Part shown: piece after piece, positions 37,516 to 46,995 of the stretch
Layout of the letters: each line of letters starts with the position of its first letter
Numbering within the stretch: the first letter of the stretch is position 1
Assembly (NCBI GenBank): GCA_003584005.1
Contig: QXHL01000007.1
Coordinates: 37,310-101,309, forward strand
DNA length: 64,000 nucleotides
From: Alicyclobacillaceae bacterium I2511
GTDB taxonomy: Bacteria > Bacillota > Bacilli > Alicyclobacillales > Alicyclobacillaceae
Reading direction: 5' to 3'
Program-made: the position numbers and the translations under genes
Notes under the pieces: model-generated
Databases searched by the model: none
What the model saw: the letters and a program-made list of their open reading frames with translations, nothing else
What the model was told of the DNA's origin: nothing

Positions 37516-37611
37516 GTGAAGATTTCCTATGGGGTGAAGAACCCTTCATAGAGGAGTCGTTGTCCCGTGTGTTGGGAAGTTTGCTGCCCTGAATTGTTTG
37601 GAGGTGTCAGG

Positions 37612-39855
37612 ATGAATTCTGCGGACAACAGACACAAATCGAGCTCAAACCTGACGAGCCAAGACCTGTTGGCAGGTCTCAATTCACAACAACGCAAGGC
37701 GGTCACTACGGTGGCTGGACCCGTTTTGGTTGTAGCTGGTGCGGGCAGTGGCAAAACCAGTGTATTAACTCGTCGGATTGCCTATTTGGTGAAGGTCCAC
37801 GCGGTTCCCGTGCATCAGATATTGGCGATTACATTTACGAATAAAGCTGCCCGGGAAATGAAAGAACGAATTCGTCCCTATGTGGGAAGCAAGGCCCATG
37901 ATTTGTGGATGGGCACCTTTCACAGTATTTGTGTAAAGATTTTGCGCCGTGAAGCGACGGTCGTCGGCTATCACCCCGCTTTCACCATATTGGATGCAGA
38001 AGACCAGTTGGCGGCCGTACAACAGGTCCTATTAGACCTCAATTACGACCTGAAAAAGTTTGATCCTAAGGCGGTACACGGGGTTATTTCCAACTGGAAG
38101 AATGAATTGGTGGCACCGAGTCAGGGCTTGTCTGGTTCTGCCAAGGGAGATGGGACAAAAGCCATTGCGGCGCAGGTGTATCCACTCTATCAGCAACGTT
38201 TGCAACAGGCCAATGCCATGGACTTTGACGACCTGATTGGCAAAACGGTGGAACTGTTTCAGGGTCACGAGGAGGTTCGGCAGCGCTATCAGGAAAAATT
38301 TCATTACCTGCACGTGGATGAGTATCAAGATACAAACCGTGCCCAGTATCAACTGGTGCGCTTGTTGGCAGCAGGACACGGCAATATTTGCGTCGTAGGG
38401 GATTCGGATCAGGCAATATATGCTTGGCGAGGCGCGGACATTCGCAATATCCTCGATTTTGAACGGGATTACCCTGAAAGCATTGTGATTACCCTAGAAA
38501 CCAATTATCGTTCCACACAAACGATTCTTGATGGGGCAAACGCCGTCATCCGCAACAACGTGCAGCGCAAAGACAAAAGTCTGCGCTCGGTACGGGGCCA
38601 GGGCGAACCGATTGTGGTCTGTGAGGTGCAAGAGGGGGAACAAGAAGCCCAGTATGTGGCGGATCAAATTACTGCCCATGTCCAAAATGGTGGACAGTTC
38701 GGAGATTGCGCCGTGCTGTACCGCGCCAACGCGCAATCTCGGGCCATCGAAGAGAAATTGATGCAACAGGCGATTCCATACATCGTGGTGGGTGGGTTAA
38801 CCTTTTATGATCGCCGGGAAATCAAGGATGTGCTTGCATATTTACGGGTTTTGGCCAATCCACAAGATGAGATTTCTTTGTTGCGAATTCTCAACAAACC
38901 AAAACGCGGACTGGGTCCGGGGGCGGTCCGTAGGCTGATAGACTTTGCCCACGAAAATTCCATCACTTTATTGGCGGCCCTTGCCAGGGGCACAGAAGCG
39001 GGGTTAACGGAGAAAACGGCCGCTGCAGGATTTCAATTACACCATGTGTTGGCAGAGTTGACCACTTGGATGGACGGCATGCCGATTACTGAGTTTCTTG
39101 CCGAAGTAGTTTACGCGACAGGGTATCGTGCCATGTATGTGGATAGTTCTAAAGAAGATGACTTGCATAGACTAGAAAATATTGACGAATTGTTGAGCGT
39201 TACGGCGTCTTTCGACCGTCGTCGCCAGGGTTCTTTGCTAGAATTTCTAGGGGAGGTTTCGTTGCTTAGTGATGTGGATAAGGAGCGAGGGAAAGAGCAG
39301 AATGCGGTGCGGTTAATGAGTTTGCATGCCAGCAAGGGATTGGAGTTTTCTGTGGTCTTCATCATTGGCATGGAAGAGGGTGTATTTCCTCACGCCCGTT
39401 GTCTTGAAGATGAACAAGGTATTGAAGAGGAACGCAACTTGTGTTATGTGGGCATTACACGTGCAAAGGACAGCTTACACCTTTGCTGTTGCCGGGAACG
39501 AACCCTGTACGGTCAGGTACAGCTACGAGAACCCTCCCGTTTCCTTAGCGAACTACCAGAGGACAAAGTCAGTCGATTGCTGCTTGCAGAGAATTTGCCT
39601 GCCAGTCTGTCGGCAGGGGACAAAATTCGACACCCTCAGTTTGGGGAAGGGATTGTGTTGTCCATCGCACAGCGTTCTATATTGGACGGCCACGGGGGGA
39701 CAAACATAGCCCCGACCTTGCCTGATTCTCCTCCGGGCGAGCCTAGCAAGCAGTTGACCGTGATGTTTCATCCCAGTATTGGGTTGAAAGTTGTGCCGGA
39801 TCGCCATGTTCGGCTGGTGTCCCAGGTGTCCGCACAGGCATTTAGCCCTGCATGA
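37612..39855 (+). CDS. pcrA: ATP-dependent DNA helicase PcrA/UvrD
   Basis: A 747-residue superfamily 1 helicase for repair and replication. Motif I VVAGAGSGKTSVLTRR, Ia ITFTNKAAREMKER, II HVDEYQDTNRAQ, III GDSDQAIYAWRGAD, IV NYRST, V RLMSLHASKGLEFSVVF and VI YVGITRAKDSL are all present. The C-terminal part carries the small Tudor-like segment SAGDKIRHPQFGEGIVLSI seen in PcrA. Start ATG 37612 follows GGAGGTG. In many Bacilli ligA follows pcrA; here a small membrane-protein gene does. Confidence 0.96.
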   Translation: MNSADNRHKSSSNLTSQDLLAGLNSQQRKAVTTVAGPVLVVAGAGSGKTSVLTRRIAYLVKVHAVPVHQILAITFTNKAAREMKERIRPYVGSKAHDLWMGTFHSICVKILRREATVVGYHPAFTILDAEDQLAAVQQVLLDLNYDLKKFDPKAVHGVISNWKNELVAPSQGLSGSAKGDGTKAIAAQVYPLYQQRLQQANAMDFDDLIGKTVELFQGHEEVRQRYQEKFHYLHVDEYQDTNRAQYQLVRLLAAGHGNICVVGDSDQAIYAWRGADIRNILDFERDYPESIVITLETNYRSTQTILDGANAVIRNNVQRKDKSLRSVRGQGEPIVVCEVQEGEQEAQYVADQITAHVQNGGQFGDCAVLYRANAQSRAIEEKLMQQAIPYIVVGGLTFYDRREIKDVLAYLRVLANPQDEISLLRILNKPKRGLGPGAVRRLIDFAHENSITLLAALARGTEAGLTEKTAAAGFQLHHVLAELTTWMDGMPITEFLAEVVYATGYRAMYVDSSKEDDLHRLENIDELLSVTASFDRRRQGSLLEFLGEVSLLSDVDKERGKEQNAVRLMSLHASKGLEFSVVFIIGMEEGVFPHARCLEDEQGIEEERNLCYVGITRAKDSLHLCCCRERTLYGQVQLREPSRFLSELPEDKVSRLLLAENLPASLSAGDKIRHPQFGEGIVLSIAQRSILDGHGGTNIAPTLPDSPPGEPSKQLTVMFHPSIGLKVVPDRHVRLVSQVSAQAFSPA

Positions 39856-39988
39856 TGCAGACGGCCGGGTAGTCATGGTAGAATGAAGGGAAGTAGGGTG
39901 AAAATCCGGATTTGCCGCCAGAAGTGCCCACATTTTTACCAAGGGTTCAAATTGTGCGGCGTCAGAGTGCCGAGAGGATGAATGTCTG

Positions 39989-40498
39989 GTGTGGGAATGG
40001 ATTTGGATCATTGTCGGTATTGCGGTCCTGGTGGGTCTGTACGTTTGGCTGTACCTGTTCACCCGTAAACGTCAACGAGACTTTGACGAACAGTATCTAG
40101 CTGCGAAGCAGCGGTTTGATGTATTTGTGCTGAATAAAAAGATTGTCCGAGAAGCTGGGCAATCCAGGTGGTTGAAATACATGAAGTTTAAAACGTACCA
40201 AGTAGTAGGGCGTGTTAATGTGACGCAAAAGGTTAAAGGGGTACAGATGAGTCGGATGCAGGTCATGTCCTTTCATACCACTAAATCTGAATATGAAAAA
40301 ATTCATACTCAGCATCGCTATAAGATGGATATCGCAGGCAATTATATTGGTTTCGTACTAGCTCCAGCACCTGGCAAGCAAGCAAAACAAAAAGGCAAGT
40401 CCGCTAAAACGGAAACTCCCACGGGCAAGTGGAAGATTTGGAAGCGGTCGGCCCGCAAGGGCAATCCACGGGGCGGTTCGCAAGATAAGGCGAAGTAA
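39989..40498 (+). CDS. Hypothetical single-pass membrane protein, 169 residues
   Basis: GTG start about twelve bases after AGAGGA. One N-terminal helix (WIWIIVGIAVLVGLYVWLYLF) is followed by a basic stop-transfer (TRKRQRDF), so the rest is probably cytoplasmic. That part has a folded-looking middle (KFKTYQVVGRVNVTQKVKGV) and a Lys/Gly/Ser-rich tail (KQAKQKGKSAK) of about 45 residues that could bind nucleic acid or acidic surfaces. No family recognised. It follows pcrA by 133 bases. Confidence 0.7.
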   Translation: MWEWIWIIVGIAVLVGLYVWLYLFTRKRQRDFDEQYLAAKQRFDVFVLNKKIVREAGQSRWLKYMKFKTYQVVGRVNVTQKVKGVQMSRMQVMSFHTTKSEYEKIHTQHRYKMDIAGNYIGFVLAPAPGKQAKQKGKSAKTETPTGKWKIWKRSARKGNPRGGSQDKAK

Positions 40499-40716
40499 GC
40501 TGTAGTGCGGGGATGGAAAATAGGGGGACAAGTTGGACAACGTCTCCTCCCTTTCACACCGTGTATTTTTCGCTTGACAGGGTATTGCCTCTATTTCTTA
40601 AGCACCCTCTCGGCATGCGCCAATGCCCAAAAGGTTGCATATGTTGGGTTGAGAGCAGGTCAAAATCTAGGGAAAGCAGTCCTTTGCTTGTGACCTGACG
40701 ATAGGGGGCATCAGTC

Positions 40717-41394
40717 ATGCGTGCACGGACGCAGGCACCATCTCGTCACCGCCCAGCTCGCCGCTCAGTAGGGACACAACCGCGTCAAAATTCCCGTCCC
40801 AAGGCCACTGAAGCCGTGAAGACTGTGGAGGCATTACACTTTCGGCCTCGTACGGACGAAGACGACAGCTACATTATGGATCTTACTGAACGTGAATTAG
40901 GACGGATACACCGGGAAGCGTTTGGGGATCCCTTTCCGCGGGAACCTTTTCTCCGGTATTTGCAGTCAGGGGCACCGACTGTGATATTGGAACAGGGGGG
41001 GCACCGAATTGGTTACTATTCTTACTTGATTGGCCCGGATTTAAAAATGCATGTAACTGCGCTTGTCCTGGATTCGGTGCACCAGGCACAAGGATTGGGC
41101 CGCAAAGTGATGAATTATTTGGAAGAACAGGCCTACACCCAGGGTGTGCGGGTGATGGAAGTCTTTGTACAGGACAACAACACAAAGAGTTTGGCATTTA
41201 CGAAAGAATTAGGTTTTACGGAGGCCTATCGCATACCACCCAACTCAATTTGTTTCCGTAAAACAGTAGCGGCACAACAAGGAAAAACTGGCGGGTTAGC
41301 TGCTTCGGTACCAGCAACTCCGGAGTCCTTGCCCCACCCGAGGGAGGGTGCCCCCTTTGTGGTGCCATGGAACCCAGAGGGTCCTTTGGTGTAA
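40717..41394 (+). CDS. GNAT-family N-acetyltransferase with basic N-terminal tail
   Basis: A 225-residue protein with ATG after GATAGGGGG. Residues 1-40 are rich in Arg, Gln and Ser/Thr (RARTQAPSRHRPARRS). The GNAT core lies at about 50-185: strand KMHVTALVLDSVHQAQGLGRKVMNYLEEQA holds the acetyl-CoA loop (QxxGLG/R), and VFVQDNNTKSLAFTKELGFTEAYRI is motif B. A Pro-rich tail ends the protein. Substrate unknown. The 218 bases upstream contain no gene I can support. Confidence 0.85.
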   Translation: MRARTQAPSRHRPARRSVGTQPRQNSRPKATEAVKTVEALHFRPRTDEDDSYIMDLTERELGRIHREAFGDPFPREPFLRYLQSGAPTVILEQGGHRIGYYSYLIGPDLKMHVTALVLDSVHQAQGLGRKVMNYLEEQAYTQGVRVMEVFVQDNNTKSLAFTKELGFTEAYRIPPNSICFRKTVAAQQGKTGGLAASVPATPESLPHPREGAPFVVPWNPEGPLV

Positions 41395-41605
41395 TGATTC
41401 ACCTGAAGTAAACTGAGTTTTAAGTTTTAGGAGGCCCGTAGCTTGCGATGCAATTTTCGCGGTTGCGGGTTGTTTGTCCACTACTATACACAGGGACTTT
41501 TTGCGCATAGAACATTTTGCTCAAGCTTGGGCTGTGCGATAATCTATATGTGCGGACAACCGCTATAAGTGCGGATAAACTTTGTCAGAATGGCGGGATG
41601 ACGAA

Positions 41606-41845
41606 ATGATAGGGGATTCAGTTCAAAATAGAATTGAACAGGCTTTGGATGAAATTCGGGGGGCCATTCAAGGGGATGGCGGGGATGTGGAATTTGTGTC
41701 CTATGACGATTTTACGAAAATTGTCTATGTTGCACTTATGGGGAGTTGTGTCGGGTGCCCAGCCAGCACCATGACCTTGAAAATGGGCGTCGAGCGGGCC
41801 GTGAAATCCCGTGTTCCTGAAGTGGTCGCCGTAGAGGCTTATTGA
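41606..41845 (+). CDS. NifU-like C-terminal-domain Fe-S scaffold protein
   Basis: About 79 residues, a stand-alone NifU/Nfu domain. It has RIEQALDEIRGAIQGDGGDVEFVS and the cluster-binding CxxC in MGSCVGCPASTMTLKMGVERAV. Such proteins (YutI/Nfu) carry or deliver iron-sulfur clusters. I start it at ATG 41606; an in-frame TTG lies at 41582. A possible promoter is TTTTGC-17-GATAAT (41515-41543). Confidence 0.92.
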   Translation: MIGDSVQNRIEQALDEIRGAIQGDGGDVEFVSYDDFTKIVYVALMGSCVGCPASTMTLKMGVERAVKSRVPEVVAVEAY

Positions 41846-41902
41846 ACCATCGAGACAGACAAACGAGATGGACATATTAAGAATTTTTTGGGGTAACGTC
41901 GT

Positions 41903-42946
41903 GTGAATATCATTTTTGACAGCGTATCAGGAGTGGTCAGGTCTGTGGATGTGCGCATTGAGGGTGACAGCTTGTTTGTAAACCCGGGGTCCAGAGATGT
42001 TCTGCCCGGGGAGATGTTAGTGGACTGGTTGCAGCGGGCGTTCTACTTGCCCACTGGCTTTGTCAGGTACTTGTTGCAAAACCAGCGTGTGGTGGTTGGC
42101 CATCGAATTGGGGAAGGCCGGGAACAGGTCCGCCCAGGCAGGGGAATTCGCCTGACAGGGGATGTCGTAGTACAGCCGGGGGTGCCAGCTGCACCAGCAG
42201 GGGCGCCGGAAATAATTTCCCTGTTTGAAGATGAACACCTGTTGGTAGTGGATAAACCGAACGGATTATTGATTCACGGGGAGCCGGAGCGCGAATCAGA
42301 CACGCTGGATGCTCGCGTGGCTGCGCACTATGAAAGTCAAGGGATTTTACGCCGCGTTTTGCATGTCCACCGCTTGGACAAGGATACCAGTGGTGTGGTT
42401 CTCTATGCAAAGCACGCCTACAGCGGGCGTGCTCTGGATGCTCTGGTGCGGCAAAAACAAGTTGCGCGAACCTACCTGGCACTTGTCTACGGCAGGCCAT
42501 ATCCAGCCGAAGGAACGCTGGATGCAGCCATCGGACGGGATCGTCATGTGGCGGGTCGTTATCGCATCCATAGGGGGGGGCTAGCTGCGCGCACACACTA
42601 CATCACGTTGGGAACAGGCAGATTGGCTGGTCAGTCTTGCTCATTGCTCAAGTGCCAGTTAGAAACGGGGAGGACCCATCAAATTCGCGTTCATCTGGCA
42701 AGTATAGGCTGTTCTTTGCTGGGCGATCCGCTGTATGGTGTGGGCCAGCCGTTTGACACAAAGCTGGATAGTATTGGCTTGCCACAGTGGGAGGGCCAGG
42801 CACTTCACGCTTGGCGATTGGCTTTTGTGCACCCCTATGCGGGCAGAACGCTAGAGGTGGTGTCGAGACTGCCGTGGTTTTTTGCGCAGTGGCTGTCTGC
42901 CCTGAAATTGCTTGATTTAGTGGGGGAAGATACGAGCGAGGTGTAA
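41903..42946 (+). CDS. RluA/RluD-family 23S rRNA pseudouridine synthase
   Basis: A 347-residue enzyme, GTG start. After an S4-like N-terminal domain (LVDWLQRAFYLPTGFVRYLL), the catalytic domain has EDEHLLVVDKPNGLLIH, the catalytic aspartate in HRLDKDTSGVVLYAK, and LETGRTHQIRVHLASIGCSLLGDPLYG. The family isomerises uridines in large-subunit rRNA; which site is not clear. yihY follows by two bases. Confidence 0.93.
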   Translation: MNIIFDSVSGVVRSVDVRIEGDSLFVNPGSRDVLPGEMLVDWLQRAFYLPTGFVRYLLQNQRVVVGHRIGEGREQVRPGRGIRLTGDVVVQPGVPAAPAGAPEIISLFEDEHLLVVDKPNGLLIHGEPERESDTLDARVAAHYESQGILRRVLHVHRLDKDTSGVVLYAKHAYSGRALDALVRQKQVARTYLALVYGRPYPAEGTLDAAIGRDRHVAGRYRIHRGGLAARTHYITLGTGRLAGQSCSLLKCQLETGRTHQIRVHLASIGCSLLGDPLYGVGQPFDTKLDSIGLPQWEGQALHAWRLAFVHPYAGRTLEVVSRLPWFFAQWLSALKLLDLVGEDTSEV

Positions 42947-42948
42947 AC

Positions 42949-43806
42949 GTGGAGGAGCCATCACGCCAGCATGGCTGGCGACAGGCAGGACGCTTCATCT
43001 GGACGCTTTCAACCGCAATGATTCGCCACGACATTTTTTCGCTGGCGGCGGTGATAGCTTTTTACGCCTTTTTTTCGCTATTTCCTCTGCTTCTTTTAGC
43101 GATTTACGCCCTGTCTACATTTTTGCCGGAAGCTCACATTCAACAAGTGATACTGACGGTTTTACGACCCTATTTTCCCAATCTGCCAGAAGCTCGTGCT
43201 ATTATTTCAACGAATATTGAACAACTGTCTGGCGGGGCTAAGGTGGGGCTACTTAGTGCAGTGGCTTTGACATGGTCTGCCACCAGTGGCTTTTTAGCTT
43301 TGCAGCAAGCCCTCGACGTGATATGGGCAGTTCCCGAACAGCGATCCTATTGGATGCGCCGCTTGGTTTCCTATTCCATGCTACTGATTTTACTGCTGCT
43401 CACCCTGAGTTCGTCTTTCGTTATGGCAATTTACCCCGGAGTGCATCGCTTAGGAATTGCCAAACCCTTGGTACATGCAATTTCGGTGGTACACGGAGTT
43501 TCGCGAATCTTATTTCCCTTGTCCTTGTTTCTAGGTTTTTTAATTGGATTTCGTTATTTGCCCTCGCGCCGCACCCACTGGGATTACCTCATTCCAGGAG
43601 CTTTGGTAGCCACGGCAGCACTGGATGTGGGTCGGGAGGCATTCGTTTGGTATGTGGCCCATTTGTTTAAGTACCAAGTTATCTACGGGGGACTGACAGC
43701 AGTAATGTTGGTGATTCTGTGGATGTACATTGGCAGCATTTTGATGCTGTTTGGGGCAGAGGTTGCCGTGGCCTTGGAACAAGTTGTCAATGTAGCACCG
43801 TCCTGA
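42949..43806 (+). CDS. YihY/UPF0761 family membrane protein
   Basis: A 285-residue membrane protein with about six helices, GTG start. SLAAVIAFYAFFSLFPLLLLAIYALS and the ALTWSATSGFLALQQALDVIW region are the YihY (formerly ribonuclease BN) signatures, as is VIYGGLTAVMLVILWMYIGSILMLFGAEV near the C-terminus. Function in the cell is not firmly known. It is in a plus-strand run with the pseudouridine synthase. Confidence 0.92.
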   Translation: MEEPSRQHGWRQAGRFIWTLSTAMIRHDIFSLAAVIAFYAFFSLFPLLLLAIYALSTFLPEAHIQQVILTVLRPYFPNLPEARAIISTNIEQLSGGAKVGLLSAVALTWSATSGFLALQQALDVIWAVPEQRSYWMRRLVSYSMLLILLLLTLSSSFVMAIYPGVHRLGIAKPLVHAISVVHGVSRILFPLSLFLGFLIGFRYLPSRRTHWDYLIPGALVATAALDVGREAFVWYVAHLFKYQVIYGGLTAVMLVILWMYIGSILMLFGAEVAVALEQVVNVAPS

Positions 43807-43823
43807 AGGGGGAGAATGCAGGC

Positions 43824-44711
43824 GTGCATGGGGACTTAGCAGTGTGTGTCCAGCCGCTCGTTAGTGTGCTGATGGTGACCCAAAACAGACCCCACCACTT
43901 GGCGGCGAGTTTGACCGCTGTGTTGAACCAGTCTTTGCAGGCGGGGGTGGAATTGTGTTTGGTCAACGACGGGGGCAAGCAGATGCCTGCTTTGCAGCAG
44001 TGGCTGCAGTGTAGGGCCGCAGGCCGTGGGTGGACGGTGCGTTGGCTAGACCTGTCCTCGTCTGTTGGTCAGGTGGCGGCTAGAAACCGGGCTGTGTCGT
44101 TAGCTACGGGGGAGTTTTTGGCCTGGTGTGATGACGATGACCGCTGGCTACCAGAGCGACTGGAACAATCCATTGCCACATATCGGCGTGTCACACGAGG
44201 GTTCAAGCTTGCATTGGTGTACACGGATGCGGAATTGGTGACTTTGCGGCAAGACCTCCAAAACTGGCGTGTATTGAATAGACGGCAGTTTGCCTGGACA
44301 GATGTCAGGGCATTGTTGGGTTGGACTAATCCGGTGGTGCCTTCCAGTTGGCTGTATCGGCGGGAAATTCACCATCAGGTAGGGGATTTTGACTTGACAG
44401 TGGGGCACTACTGGGACTGGGACTTTTTACTTCGAGTGGCACATATAGGGGAATTTGGCCGGGTTCCTGCTTGTCTTACATTGTATGGGGTGGACGCGCA
44501 GGGACGCAATGCCTCCGCACACCCTTTAACCATGCGGGCAGATCTGCAGCGACTGATGACAAAGCACAATCTGGCGGATTTACCCTCCAGTAATTTTTTA
44601 CTCATGTTGGACAACCCAGACCTGACAAAGTGGCAGGCGGATAGCCAATGGGTATGGGATGGGACACTGGATATTTGGAATGGAGCAAGGGGCGTGAGAT
44701 ATTATGGATAA
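43824..44711 (+). CDS. Family 2 glycosyltransferase
   Basis: About 295 residues, GTG start at 43824 ten bases after GGGGAG. The GT-A fold opens PLVSVLMVTQNRPHHLAASLTAVLNQSL. The nucleotide/metal DxD motif is in WCDDDDRWLPERLEQS, and a downstream acidic motif HYWDWDFLLRVAHIGEFGRVP resembles the catalytic-base ED region. No membrane segment, so it works in the cytoplasm or at its inner face. Its end overlaps folB by eight bases, an odd pairing of a sugar transferase with a folate gene. Confidence 0.85.
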   Translation: MHGDLAVCVQPLVSVLMVTQNRPHHLAASLTAVLNQSLQAGVELCLVNDGGKQMPALQQWLQCRAAGRGWTVRWLDLSSSVGQVAARNRAVSLATGEFLAWCDDDDRWLPERLEQSIATYRRVTRGFKLALVYTDAELVTLRQDLQNWRVLNRRQFAWTDVRALLGWTNPVVPSSWLYRREIHHQVGDFDLTVGHYWDWDFLLRVAHIGEFGRVPACLTLYGVDAQGRNASAHPLTMRADLQRLMTKHNLADLPSSNFLLMLDNPDLTKWQADSQWVWDGTLDIWNGARGVRYYG

Positions 44712-45081
44712 AATCACACTCACCAAGATGCCCTTTTACGCTTATCATGGGGTCATGGCTGAGGAACGTTCTTTGGGACAACGATTCATCGTCAATCTCG
44801 AACTGTTTCTCAATCTGGAAGATGCGGGACACACGGATAGAGTCAAAGACACGGTCAATTATGCGCGTATCTACGACCGTGTGAAAGAGATTGTAGAGGG
44901 GAAGCCGTTTCGTTTGATTGAGGCCCTGGCGGAACACATTGCCCAGGAGTTGCTGCGACAGTTTGGGCGGGTGCAGGGAGTCCACGTGGAAGTGGAAAAA
45001 CCCGGGGCACCCGTGGCTGGAGTGTTGGAAAATGTCTCTGTGTCGATTGAACGCTGGCGGGACAAGCCAAAGTTGAATTAG
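44704..45081 (+). CDS. folB: Dihydroneopterin aldolase (FolB)
   Basis: A 125-residue enzyme that cleaves dihydroneopterin to 6-hydroxymethyl-dihydropterin in folate synthesis. MPFYAYHGVMAEERSLGQRFIVNLEL holds the substrate loop with conserved Tyr and the HG; NYARIYDRVKEIVEGKPFRLIEALAEHIA holds the catalytic Glu and ends in the usual EALAE motif; VEKPGAPVAG holds the catalytic Lys. It is the last gene of the plus-strand run and is not next to folP or folK. Confidence 0.95.
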   Translation: MDKITLTKMPFYAYHGVMAEERSLGQRFIVNLELFLNLEDAGHTDRVKDTVNYARIYDRVKEIVEGKPFRLIEALAEHIAQELLRQFGRVQGVHVEVEKPGAPVAGVLENVSVSIERWRDKPKLN

Positions 45082-45096
45082 ATCTATTTTTCAGCC

Positions 45097-46197
45097 TCAG
45101 AGGGGCTTCACAAAGCTGGCTCGGTAGTGGCGGCAGGCGGCATAATACAACAGTGTGGTGGGTCCAAATTGCCAAATGAGTCGTCGGTTGCGGCGAATCT
45201 GTGGCTGTGCAGAGACTTTTGCATCGGAAAGATACACTGCGAGTACGCCTCGCACTGTATCTTGGTGAATTCGCCGCCCGTCTGTCAGCTTGCGGGTATG
45301 TCGCAGACTTTCTCGCACAAATTTACTCAGCCGTTGGGCAATTTGTGTGGCATCAGAATAAAAACTGACGAAGTTCAAATCTCCATGCAACAGGTCCTCT
45401 TGCTGGTCAATCAGGTAGTCCAGTAAAATATGTAATCCACCCACCCAAGGGAAATAGGCGCGATGAATTTCGTCTGCAAGAACTTCATCCACCTCGCTTG
45501 CGGCCGCAGTGGCTAGGGCGAACACCCCCAGGGTAGATCCACTTGCAGCCGCAAACTCCCACCAATATAAATCTTGATATTGGGATGCGTACGGTTGCCA
45601 CCAGTCCTGTAAACGTTGCTCGCGAACATTGGGGTGAATGTGCTTGTTTACCTGGAGTTCGCAGTAACGGTCCACCAACCAAATAATGTGGGGTGCCACA
45701 ACTGGATAACCGGGCAGCAATAGGGTCTGCTGGCGACAGGTTTCGACCAGGCTGTTGAGGTATCCGCCATCTCGTGAGTTGGGGCGATATAGGTAGTAGT
45801 CGTGTAAAGGTTTGTCCGGGTCCACCGCATCTTGCATGGCGCGGTGTAGTTGTAGAAAATCAGCTTCGTCCAAGCGGCCGCAACGGTCACACAGGTTGTC
45901 TAGGTAGTCGCTAATGGTTTGTAGGCTGACAATGAAACGGATGAGTGGTTCCTGGGAATGGGGGACGGCAGCCGCGAATACACAGCCTCCGTCTGCATGA
46001 AATCGTTTATCACGCAAACTGGATTCCGCCTGCAGACGCAGTTCTACGTCCGGAATTTGCCCTGCGCGTTCAGTCCAGTATGACAGTTCTCGTTTGGACT
46101 GGGGCAGGACCGTGTGAAACAGGGTGTAGACAAATGTCAATGGGTTACTGGGAATGCGCTGCTGTGGCGTGTGTGCAGAGGGGATGGCGCTGGGCAA
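45097..46197 (-). CDS. ytpB: YtpB-like tetraprenyl-beta-curcumene synthase (DUF2600)
   Basis: A 366-residue terpene synthase-like protein. Two Asp-rich regions are visible: TISDYLDNLCDRCG in the middle and LLDYLIDQQEDLLHGDLNF further on, matching the large-terpene-cyclase metal sites of YtpB. In B. subtilis YtpB makes tetraprenyl-beta-curcumene, precursor of sporulene-type C35 terpenes. The start is TTG 46197, after AAGAAGG. It is convergent with folB, with 15 bases between stops. Confidence 0.9.
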   Translation of the reverse strand: MPSAIPSAHTPQQRIPSNPLTFVYTLFHTVLPQSKRELSYWTERAGQIPDVELRLQAESSLRDKRFHADGGCVFAAAVPHSQEPLIRFIVSLQTISDYLDNLCDRCGRLDEADFLQLHRAMQDAVDPDKPLHDYYLYRPNSRDGGYLNSLVETCRQQTLLLPGYPVVAPHIIWLVDRYCELQVNKHIHPNVREQRLQDWWQPYASQYQDLYWWEFAAASGSTLGVFALATAAASEVDEVLADEIHRAYFPWVGGLHILLDYLIDQQEDLLHGDLNFVSFYSDATQIAQRLSKFVRESLRHTRKLTDGRRIHQDTVRGVLAVYLSDAKVSAQPQIRRNRRLIWQFGPTTLLYYAACRHYRASFVKPL

Positions 46198-46334
46198 GTG
46201 TGGACCTTCTTTCTAGATGCTGTTTTCCGAGTTCATGGGCAGGTTGAAAAGCCCCCGGTCTTTGATGACATATTCTATAATAAAGCAAAACCTGTCTGTT
46301 GATGCACCCTTATTCTGTGAAGACACTAAAAATG

Positions 46335-46379
46335 GCGGAAGAGCCTGTCGCCAAGGCGCACGTGCAGGCGTTCTTCCGC
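46335..46379 (-). terminator. Terminator of the minus-strand hypothetical gene
   Basis: GCGGAAGAGCC (46335-46345) pairs with GGCGTTCTTCCGC (46367-46379) with a bulge. On the minus strand it is followed by CATTTTTAG. It separates this gene from ytpB. Confidence 0.65.
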
Positions 46380-46408
46380 GGTGTCCATGGGTTCTGTCGA
46401 CAGTTTTT

Positions 46409-46876
46409 TCATTTCGTTAAAATGTGGGATAACTGTCCGGCAAAACTCAACGCTTTTTTGGCGTTGTCTTTTGTCAAGTACTTGCTAAAATCCATTCCTG
46501 CAAGCGGCGTAACCTGTGACGTCCCTGCGGACACGGGTGTAGGGGATGGGGCAAAGGGCACTGGTGGCAGCGCAGGACGAGGTGGGGCGGCAGAAGCACT
46601 GGGGCCACCGTTATACATCCCCTGCTGTCCAACCGATACAGAGCCCATCAGCCCCCGACGTTTAGCCCCTTGGTGAACAAGGGTGACCAGTTGCTGCACT
46701 TTTTCATCCTGTGCGACATCAAAGGCTAGGCCCCCAAATTTGAGGATGGTGTTCAGTTGCACACGACTCACTCCCTCGTTGACAGGACTTAATTCCATAA
46801 TATGTACGAATGTAGCGGGTGACTGTGACGGCCGTCCCGGGTTAGGGGGAACGAGAACCATGGCGGCCAAGTTCAA
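46409..46876 (-). CDS. Hypothetical protein, up to 155 residues
   Basis: The frame has protein-like composition and its own terminator, but a poor start: TTG 46876, ATG 46861 and ATG 46798 are all possible and none has a strong ribosome site. The N-terminal part is folded-looking (VQLNTILKFGGLAFDVAQDEKVQQLVTLV). It is followed by a Gly/Pro/Ala/Ser linker of about 35 residues and a C-terminal segment (FSKYLTKDNAKKALSFAGQL) with an amphipathic helix. No family recognised. Confidence 0.55.
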   Translation of the reverse strand: MNLAAMVLVPPNPGRPSQSPATFVHIMELSPVNEGVSRVQLNTILKFGGLAFDVAQDEKVQQLVTLVHQGAKRRGLMGSVSVGQQGMYNGGPSASAAPPRPALPPVPFAPSPTPVSAGTSQVTPLAGMDFSKYLTKDNAKKALSFAGQLSHILTK

Positions 46877-46995
46877 GGTATGGTAGCTTTATGAAAGAGG
46901 TTCTTACGGACAGATCCTCCCGAAAAAGTCCAAGTAACTGTGGGCACGCCAAAAGAACTCCGGCACAGACCGGGCAGTGGGAGAGGTGACGGGGG

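Noticed and set aside
41437..41510. 20-codon ORF behind an AGGAGG in the GNAT-nifU gap
   Set aside because: Too short and with poor spacing from the ribosome site; no motif.
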